The translations under genes were made by a program, and so were the position numbers. A DNA stretch of 29,659 nucleotides from Saccoglossus kowalevskii (lineage: Eukaryota; Hemichordata; Enteropneusta; Harrimaniidae), in contig NW_003130356.1 in NCBI RefSeq assembly GCF_000003605.2, positions 1,172,948-1,202,606 of the forward strand, in the 5' to 3' direction. Below, in pieces: positions 10,331-21,000 of the stretch; the stretch's first letter is position 1; each line of letters begins with the position of its first letter. The notes under the pieces are model-generated. The model searched no databases and had not been told where the DNA came from. It saw nothing but the letters and a program-made list of their open reading frames with translations.

Positions 10331-13300
10331 CACTTCGTACTCGCAAGTGTGTGATCACCGATAAGCGATTAATGTCCTAGTTCATCGCACATATAGCAAA
10401 AAATAGAATTCGATATTATGTCCAATCCTATGTTACAGTAGAATTTAGCATAAAATAGCCCCGGTGTCACACGGAATAGCGTATATTGTTTTAAAATGCT
10501 GAAGATGTCTTCCAGAAGTAAGCCAGTTCGTACAGGTAGTTATTTCAAACGATGACACTGCCATTCACCGTTCCTCAGAATCAGATAATAGTATTCCGGA
10601 ATAGTTTCCAGATGTCTGTGTCCATATACAATCTGGATCAGAATCCGCTAGCATTTAAGTCCGTCAACAAATATATAATAAACAAATGCGAGAAAATATA
10701 AATCGAGTTGTTTATTATCATGACTAGGGTCGTTACTACTAGTACTCCCTAGCGCTCGTAAATAACAACAGTACAAGAGACTGCCAATAACAAACGCCGA
10801 CAGTATATAAATATATTTATAGATACACCACACGAAGCCATACCTATTCATATCATGTTGTACGTATCATATTTTTTCCATTGTAGTTTCTAATTATTCT
10901 GTGCTGTGGACCGGCGTCGCAATCACCATCGGATTAGCATAGTTATAAGAACGGACGGAAGTCTTTTTTTTTAGCTTTTGTATTTAATTCATCATAACCC
11001 CGCGATGTGAATGCGCACGGCGCAAGGCGAAACAAATGTCTTGATTTACAGGGCCGAACGATTTAACTGTATCATGTTACGTGTGTACAGGGTTAAAAGT
11101 GATGACGTCATAGTAAAATGAGTATAATACTAGCTATTTCAGGTTTATTAAAATAAAAACAAAATCGAACGTTAATTGACTCAGAGTATACGGTATACGT
11201 GTGTTGTCATGGATACGAGAAGAATGCGGCAAGGTAGAAAACTACGCAAGGATCGATAACGATTGGTTTTATCATTGCTATACTAGTACCAGTATTCTAA
11301 AATTAAACCAGATAAGCTGGAGGCCCGTGTCGCCGAATCGAACCGCGATGCACTGTATACAAATATTTGTCGCTCGAAATTCATCTGTAAGGCAAACTAA
11401 TTAATTAAAACCATCCTACGGCAACGCTGTAGCATTGAAAACACGTTTTTTTTTATTATTTATGATTTTGAATTCATCGCGCACGGTGTCGAAACATACG
11501 GAGACATTCCCGGTTCTAATAAACCGTTGATCGACATAGTAACAACGAATTACAAAGCATAGAGTTTTCTAAGGTCAAATCATTTAATTATTTTTTTTAA
11601 TATGAACGCAGTGTTATCGAATTGAAGTACTTAATATAAGTGTGATCGTGTGTATTGTTGTATTCCCTTCTGACAAGTTATTATTAGCTCAGCAAATGGC
11701 GGGCAAACAAGCATGGAGGTATGTTTTGTTACACACCGGAGCTCCACAAACATGTTATTATAATATTACTCTCACAATAGAATCAGCATTGACGTGCATA
11801 GACACATTTTAATCTCTCCTCTGTCAATTAATTGTCGTATATATAACATGCATATTTGCTTTGTCGCGTATTGAGAGAATGTATTACCTCCATCGTTATA
11901 TGTGCTGTGTGACGTTTTAACATAATACATCTTTTTGTTTAGCCATAACGAATACGACTTACAACCACGATGGAAGTAATTTAAGACTGTACTTTGATTG
12001 TACGCGTTGATTTAAAACTTCAATACAAAAAGGAAAAAATGACACAATCTCACTGTAACATTCGTATAATGCGTGTGAATGATCTTATTGACATAAATTT
12101 GCATTCACTTGTTGAGCAGTCTATTTATGCTGCATTTCACGGGCGTTGTATATTTCCATGAAGACGCTATACCCGCATATTTCTAGCGGTAATATATACT
12201 TTCAAGCGCGTGACGGGTGAACACAAGGAGAATAACAAAAATCAGGGAATGTGATGGAAAATACAAAATGGCTATAATTGTTTCGTCATGAATAGAATAC
12301 TGAATGATGCTATTTGTAATGCTGATGGGCTGCCATATGGTCGTATTCGGGTCGCCGGAGTGAAGGAGAAAATACAATCATGATGGACGATCGTCAAGCT
12401 ACTCTACGTCAGCGAGAATGTATAGTGCTTGGTTGAGTATTTACCGTGAGGTAGATTTAGAGTTTGGGAAGCTTTTATTGTTGTGACTTGTGCATTTTAA
12501 GCGATGTTTTACAGCAATCATACAACTCGGTTTTTGACAATTAAATAATTCAAATTTTGGTTATAAATTGAAAATAAAATGACCGCATGTATTAGTTATC
12601 TTATTCCCCAACTTGAAGAACAATCACACAATCAACTTTTCGAGAAATTATTATTGTTTATAGATTTTGATCAATATTTTCCAAAGTTGATCAAGACTTT
12701 AAGCACATAATATCGACAATATATGACAGTAATTACTTAATAACCATGTTTTCAATTTTAGTATGACTATATATTAAAGTGACGATAGCTGTTATTTGAA
12801 CATTTTGTCGGCCAGGGCACCCGGTGAATTGTCATCTTGTCATCCTCTGGAGACCTGACGCAATCTAGTGGTATTTCCACATTTCGACGATCGTCGCTAT
12901 AATAATGACACAGGAAAAGTTTTATTAAAATAAAAATCAGAGAAAAGTATCGAGAGCATTTCCAGTACGCATAATTAATCGCACTTTATCCATAACATTG
13001 TTACAGTGGCGGCGCTGTTCCGCATATAATCGCCATTTTGGATCTTATTCAAATATTGTTTTAAAATAAAATAAAATAAAAAATGATAAAAGCCAAAACT
13101 AGGATCGTATTTTAATCATACTGGAAACAACGATTGCACCTTATGATATATATTTATTCACAATAGTATAGATATAGGTAAACCGACAGACCGACCAACG
13201 GACAGACAATAAGACTGTGTTCTTAAAGTAATATTTTGTTTATTTCTCAAATTAAAATATTAACATATCATAGTAACATAGATAGTTATATATAATGCTA

Positions 13301-14773
13301 TTTGCTAACATTCAGTCATTAAAATAAAAAAAACTGTTGTTTTTAGCTACTAATATATAAAACAGATATATATCTCTTGGAGGACTGCCCAAAACACCAA
13401 ATGAGTTTTTCATTGACCAAATACCGATAATTACATATATTTAATAAATAATAATATTATAACTTCACGACTTTGAGATATTAAATATTCATCAATACAG
13501 TTTGGAACATTTTGACGTAAAGATATGTTTGTAAAAAGTACAATGAACACTAAACTTAACATTTCAGTTTGTTGAATGATAGATTTTTATAAAGCACGCG
13601 GACATCTCGGTAATACCGCGTTACTTTATTTAGGGAATGTGTCATTGTGTCTCGGATATACACGTAACACATATCAAAGCCACACAGAAAGTAAAGTATG
13701 TAAAGAAAATTAAATGAACTGAAATTTTGAATATTTATATTTTAATTGTATACTATATTTGAGCGATCGGCAACAGCTCGGTAGGTAGGATTACATAATT
13801 ACATAATCCATCGTTGTCTATGAATATAAAACATTTTGTTCCAAAGTCGACAAACGATTCACAAAATATGTGCGAATCTGAAAAACAAATAAATATGTAA
13901 CCCAATAAACTAATGTAATGTAATCAGTGGTTCTAAGAATACAACCTGAATAACATGAACATACTAAGAATTTCTTAACAATTAATTTGCACATATAAGC
14001 ACTGAAAATCACAATAAACTAACTAATGCGTTAGCTATAATGCAAATTAGGTAATTAAGGTACACAGATTTGAACTCAAAAACTAACCGGGTCTATGGAT
14101 CACACCATCGACCATCCGCAGCGAATTGGATGATCGCTTCTTAAGATATATAGAAAGATCAACATATACACACATTGCGTTTGCTCTCTATGGAATACAC
14201 GTGTAGTTCGGAACATTTGAATTTAGTATTTCAGAGATAACAATCTGGTATATGGATCTTCACAGCTTAGACCCAATGATTACATTAATGGTAGTATATG
14301 AATATATATGACAGTGTCGTGGTTGCAACGAATACAATAAACACGTCAGCCGTGAAACGGAAATGTCAAATAGCACAGTCGTGCTCATCAGTACACTCGC
14401 GATATGGTTATATAAAATAAATTATACTCCCATGAAAGAAAAAAAAAACTAATTTTCAGTATGAATATTGATTCCCGCAGGTGGTTGGCAATAAGTAAAT
14501 TGGACGGAGTTCATACATTGATTTGACAGTTTGACGCTGAATAGTGAAATGTATGACATAAAATAAAGTAAATTAAATCAGAATATGGGTTGTGGAGCAA
14601 TAATGATTACAATATTCACGACTATATTTCAATATACAAGATTTCCATTCAATTGTTGCTTCATTTTTCGTAACTGAAACAGTCATGATCCTCCGATCTT
14701 AACACTATTTGTCCTATGGAATGTATCTAACGAAGTATCATATATGGAACTGTTTATAACATTACTACAACCG

Positions 14774-14779
14774 TTTAAT
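14774..14779 (-). terminator. Candidate polyadenylation signal of gene A (ATTAAA)
   Basis: ATTAAA on the minus strand about 170 nt downstream of the stop codon, followed by a GT-containing stretch. No AATAAA occurs on this strand in the first kilobase after the stop. Chance occurrence in AT-rich DNA is likely enough that this is only a candidate. Confidence 0.25.
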
Positions 14780-14947
14780 TCTTAAAGATATTTTCGCCCT
14801 TCAAACAGTTCAGGCAACAATTTATAACAAAGATAAATTTAAATGTTTTGCATAGCTTTCTAAAATTATAACACAAATTATAGTAGATTATAAAAAAACG
14901 CGTGGAATGGCAAGTCGGTGATATGTTGTCACGTGAAGAACCTGATG

Positions 14948-15042
14948 TTACCTCCACTGTTTTAATGTATATAAGACGAGAACTAGCAGCATGGACGTAG
15001 GGGCTTTAAAGGTAGTACTACTTGAAACAGCCGCAGCTGAAT
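14948..15042 (-). CDS. Gene A terminal exon: stalk and GPI-type C-terminal signal
   Basis: The acceptor CATTTTTGCAG is preceded by a phase 1 donor in EGF20, and the join gives GAT (Asp). The exon encodes [15 protein letters not shown], then [12 protein letters not shown], then KQWR and the stop TAA at 14950-14948. Small residues (Ser/Ala) for a cleavage site, a short spacer and about 11 hydrophobic residues at the very C-terminus fit a GPI-attachment signal; the segment is too short for an ordinary membrane span. The KQWR ending is less hydrophobic than usual. The bases around the stop (GGAG|GTAACA) also form a possible donor, so this may not be the only ending. Confidence 0.68.
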
Positions 15043-18000
15043 CTGCAAAAATGAGGCAGTATGTTATAAATCGCTCCTCATTATTGTGCATTGATAGGTA
15101 AGTGCGTTCACTTGACCTGTTTTCTTTTGTCTGCGTCATAGTATGTACAGATGGAAAACGCATGGCATTTATCAATATAGAGATAAGTCGAAAATATAAC
15201 AACGTACAACAGCATGATTGTTCTAGTTCAAAATGATTTTAGATGAGTGTCTATTTTAAAAGAAAAGACGAATTTTATCAAAACAATGGCAAGAAGTGTG
15301 GATTAATTGATAACTAAATATATTCGATGGCGGAAATCGGTCACAAAACTCAAATCGATCACAAATGTATCTGTGTACTACACCTGATTCGCACGAGTCT
15401 CCAATGAATCCTTCCTGACACGTGCACGTGTAACCGTTCCTCTGATCGAGACAAGTGCCGCCATTTTGGCACGGGTTGCTGGAGCATTCGTCTATGTCTG
15501 TCAACATTAAATATGAGAACATGACAACTTTGTTAAGCATTACAACCATTTTTTTTTATAAATATTAGTTTACCCATCGTCTCGAGGTGAGTAGTCTATT
15601 TTATTCGCTTTAAGCTTTTGTAGTTAGGGATACGCCATATTGTTTGTTGGGGTAGCTAGCTTGCTTTGTCTTTTCATCGATACCAATCTTGCGATTTCCG
15701 TTCATTGCCTGTTGAGCTCAAGTGAAATTATCATACATATATTTGATATCATTTATTGATGCTAATTGTTGTTAAAAAATTATTCTCGTGAAATTGGTTT
15801 TCCAATTCCAAACCTATTCATCCACGTAGAATATCAGTGTAACCTTTGAACTATACGTTCTCTGTTAACGTACACGGCTACAATCGGAACAAACATATAT
15901 TTTAATACAAATCCGTGCACGGAAAAACTCGTCTTAAATGAGTGTTGTCTAATCCATACTAATACTACGGATTATGATACATTCGTGATACAAATACAAA
16001 GTCAGTTATTTTTCTATTTTAAAATTATTATAATGTTGATTTTACATAAAATATTTCAAAATTGCACATAAAGTAGGAGCAGACACTATTTATTTAAAGC
16101 CAAACGCGTTGACGTCATCTCACGCACAGAAAAGCATAACTAAATTATTATGACATACATTTTGAAAAAAAGCTTTGTCCGTGAAATACGTCATCACTAT
16201 TGATGAGAAGTGTTAAATAAAAACCCGAGTACGTGATCTGTCGTACCTGAGGCACACGTCTCGCCTGTAAACCCATCGGGGCATGCGCAGAAATATCCGC
16301 CTGATTGGTCGAAGCATGTTGCATCGTTGAAGCATGGACTACTGAAGCATGGGTCTACAGCTGTAAATAAAAATGGAGAATATAAAATACTCTCTAGGTA
16401 ATAAAATTGAAATTTAATGACGTAGTTTACATTCATTATCCAATAAAAATTTGAAAAACGCTTACCTATAGCTACTGCGCATGTCAAACCAATCCATCCG
16501 TCTGCGCATCTGCAGTAGTATCCACCTGACTGGAGAAAACATTCGCCGCCATTTTCGCAGGGATTGCCGTCACATGCATTGGAAGCTAATGGAAGAAGGT
16601 CAAATTTATTAATTTTAAGTAATTAATTATGATATTAATTTTATTTAATTCAAAAATAAAAAAATGGCAACGTAACTTGAACCAGTCACAAAATATTTAT
16701 TTTAGTGAGCTGAAATTTAGTGAATTGCTCTCTCTGTTCGCATTAGCAACTCGATTAATCCGTGCTGATAGATTATAGTGCGGCCTTTATAGTAATGTGA
16801 TTGTTATCAAAAATCGTCACTGATAATTCCCCCCCCCCGGATTAAGGGCGCATCAGAATGCATGAACAGGTGGTCAGCTCTCGTTTTTTAGTAATGTCGT
16901 CCAGCGCCCTCTATACGCTAATGGGAATACACTGGTAATCACGTTGTTATGCCTACAAGTTGTTCTCATTTGTGACTTACGCTCATCGCAGTTTTTGCCT
17001 GTCCACTGTTCAGTACACTGACACACGTAGTCGGTGCTGGTGTGATAACATACGCCACCGTTACGGCAAGGGTTCCATATACTGCATAACCCTGACTCCA
17101 CTGTAAATGTATAATTAGAAAATCAATACAATACAATATGGATACATGCATACAACATACAAATGCTGCATCCCCATAATTTCATTTTTTTAAAGTAAAA
17201 CGATGTATCACCTTGATCGCAGTTTTTTCCCATCCATCCTTGCGCGCAGACACAGGTGTAGTCCGGATACGCGTCATCAGATGAGAAGCACTGGCCTCCA
17301 TTTTGACACGGTAAAGCGTTACAGGGATGTTCTGTTCAAGGACCAAAAGGTATAAGATTTAGCTCTGTCATGGTTGTAAGTTATTTTCCCCGAAGCCAGA
17401 CAACCGAGTAAATATCGATTTCAAACGAGAACTTACCTCCGTCTCTAAGTTCGCAGTTGACACCAGTCCAGCCAACAAGACAATGGCAGGTGTAGAACAT
17501 GGACAGTGTGCGACATACACCTTCGTTTTGGCAAGGGTTGCTGTCACATGGATCGCTGTACACAGCTGAAAATAAGAGACTGAACGATTGAAGAAAAAGT
17601 GAAGTATCGCCAGGCAATAACAAAACCAGTGTCGTAAAATTGCGATCATAGATACTTAAAGCGGGGGAGTCGTCACCTGCGTATGCGTCAGATGACCATA
17701 GCGTTTCATTGTTTACAAAGAAGCGTCTACCCGTGAGCCTTAGCGTATTTAGCGTGTGTTGTTATTGTCGCTTGGGACTCAATTCCCACGCGTGCGCAAG
17801 TGACGACCCTCCCGCTTTAAGTCTTTTATACTGACTACGCCTCTAAGGTCAATGAACTCACCAGTCTCACAGTTAGTTCCTGTGAATCCTGATTGGCAAA
17901 TGCAGAGATAGTAGGATTCAAACGTATAGCACTCGCCGCCATTTTGACAAGGATCACTGATACATTTGTCACGATCTGAGAGAAAGGTGGCTTAGAAGTT

Positions 18001-21000
18001 CAACAAAAATATTCACTTACAATTTCACAAAACTTCAAGGTATATAGCCAAACGACTCATACATTTACTTATTTATTTGATGGAGCAATAAAACTAAACT
18101 AAATCGAACAGGAGCTCAAATGAACTTTTTGTGTTTTTTTTTTCTTTTACAAAGCTCTACTGATTTTGCGGTGCCTCAAATTCATTATTTATTATGTTCA
18201 GAGCCACACAACTTGTTTTTGCCCATAATGTTTCATTCTCCCACGTCTTCACGTCCACTGAACCTCAGACTTGCACAGCCGCCGCAATTATATATATCTT
18301 TGTCAAACATCAGTCTATTCTGTGGCGTATTCATTGCTAAAATTAATCATGATACGCAGTGACGTTATGGAACTTAGGAGTAGAATACTTCCAAAAGAGG
18401 AAAGTAAACGTGCGCCTGCGCGAAGGGTTCTACGCGTCAGATCGCGCATGCGTTGTAGTTGTGTAAACCAGGTCAGATCAAATGCTGCCTTTCTCGTTGG
18501 TTGGCATTTTACAATTCATGCTACTCGTTGGAATATTCATCACCTCAAAAACGCGATGACAACTCTAGAGGGCGCGAACAGTGGACGCGATGGTGGGATT
18601 GATTTGAAGGGCAAAATGAAGTCACGTGGCTCTCGCTCTCAAGGAGATCTCGGCGGCCATTTGTATGGGAAAACAATTCAGTGATTATAACAGCTTTTAC
18701 GAGACTAATAAATAACGATATGGCGGTAAAGTGATGCAATCATATTAGCGATAAGTATCACGGTGTTAACAGTATGGAAAGTTTAGAACAACAAATACTA
18801 TTCTGAAGCTTGATCATCAAAACAATTACAATTCATTCAACATCGGCGGCCATTGACACAAATTCGATAAACTACCTGTATCGCATCTTGTGCCCGTATA
18901 TTCCGGTGTACACTGGCAGTAGTAACTATACTCTGACGTCACGTAACATGTGCCACCATGGTAACAAGGGTTTACAGAACATGGGTTCACAGCTGGGAAA
19001 ACAAGATAAATGACTCGATAATTTGTATGAACATCTTCGTTTAGGGACTTGGTGTAATATTATTACTTATTTTTAAAACACAAATTCCAACTTACTATAA
19101 TGTTTATTCAAACAAAATCATGTGTACTTACGAATATCACAGTTGTCTCCTTTCCATTGTGTTGTGCACTCACAGTCGTAGTGTGTTTGGTAATTCACGC
19201 AACCACCGCCGTTTTTACACGGATCGCTACTGCATAGATCCACTGAAAATATAATTTTATTGTCAAATATTGTTTGCGCTTCTCCGACTCGAACGAGTAC
19301 ACGAATGAATAATTAATTGATATAGTGATATATAACGGTATTTGTAGCTTTTACTGTTGGCACAATATGTCTCGTCAAATTGCAATGATATCCGGTGAAT
19401 TATACAAGTTCTTATTTTGGAAAGTATTTGTTTTTATTCATATATTATATGGGACGAGTAAAGTTAATTGATGAAAGTAAATATTCAATTATTTTTCGTA
19501 TATGCGGCTCCATGGCACATTATATCAGACTACTGTGACTATGAGGTTATTACGAGGATTCTGCAAAGATTAAATGTGCACAAAGACAGTACAGCGGGAG
19601 TATCAACCGACGCGCAGCGGAGGTCGATGCGACGCGACTGCGTACTGTCTGAGTGCAGTAGCCTCGTAATAACCTTATTATTATACATCATGGAAATGTC
19701 AAACAGATTTAGAACAGATTTAGTGAACTTCTTTGTGTGGGGGCCGGTCAAACGCTGGGGTAGCCATGTTTGTTTTTTATTAATAGACGACGTTACGCGC
19801 GTAATCGTTCCATATTTGGAATTCGCGTTCCCTTATATGGCCCGGTAAGATGAACGTACCCAGTGAAATAACGCAAAATTACGTCACGCTGTAACTTACG
19901 GCGTTACAGAGACAGATGTATAATAATTCTATTTATTAGGCTAAGCATAAAGATAAAAACAAAATAATTAGATAGTATCTTATCACAGGACAGTGCCATG
20001 ATGGTTGGGCAATTATATGTATATACGATGTATACATGTGTTCATTTCACTCACCAATTTGACAATGCACCCCGGACCACCCTGTCAAACACTGGCACGA
20101 TGCAACGTTGAATTGAGCGAGGCATGTTCCACCATTTCGACATAGATCAAGGGTACACGGGTTGTAATCTATTTTTAAAAAATACGTACACATTGCATTG
20201 GTGAATCTGTTTCGTTAGCCCCGCCACGTCTTATTAATTGTTGGCAGAAATGTAAACATAATTGCTGGTATTAATTATCATGTACCTGTTTCACAATTTT
20301 GACCGGTCCAACCGTGGGAACACATACAAACGTAGTAATTCGCAAACGTGGCACAGGTGGCGCCATTCAAGCATGGGCTGCTGTCGCATGGATATACAAC
20401 TGTGGAAAGATTAAGTGTTTGAGGAATATATTAAACTGAAACGTCAATACATATTTCACTGGTAATACAGTCACGGGCTTCATAGTTAAATATTAGTGTC
20501 GCTATTGTACTGAATTGTTATCAAAATCAGGTGCGTTTACTATTTAAAGCGGGGAGTTGTCACCTGCGCATGCGTCAGATGGCCATAGCGTGTCATTATT
20601 TACAAACAAGCGTCCAGCCACGAGCTTTTGCGTTTTTAGCGCGTGTTGTTATCATCGCTTGGAACTCAATTCCCGCGCGCGCGCAGGTGACGACCCCCCC
20701 CCCCCCCCGCCACCTTAAAGGGCGGTGGTCGTCGCGTCACGCATGCATGAAATGCGGACTCAACTGGCGACTTTGACTGTTGCGCAGACCATCGAGTTTA
20801 AACTGAGACGTAACTAAGCTTTAACTACTGTAATTACTTTGGTGATTGGAAGGTATCGAAGGAGTCAGCGACGGTAATTAGTACACATTGCGCCTTGGTC
20901 AAAACACATAATCTTGATTTCCATTGGAAGAACACACTATGGATTATGGGAACATAAATGTTTATTAACACAAATGCCGCACATGCGCGGCGCGACGATC

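Larger units (their letters stand above)
10126..14947. other. Intergenic region between gene A (3' end) and gene B (5' end)
   Basis: 4.8 kb. The right end should hold the 3' UTR of gene A, and the left end holds the gene B leader and a possible TATA box at 10324. The open frames here are below 100 codons with no recognisable domain. It probably contains the gene B promoter; no RNA gene was recognised. Confidence 0.6.

Noticed and set aside
18271-18684. 137-codon plus-strand open frame
   Set aside because: It lies in a gene A intron on the opposite strand, shows no domain or hydrophobic pattern, and is better explained by a locally GC-rich patch with few stops.
19468-19848. 126-codon plus-strand open frame
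   Set aside because: It runs through the foldback element at 19544-19675, where a CpG-rich centre removes stops. No domain is visible.
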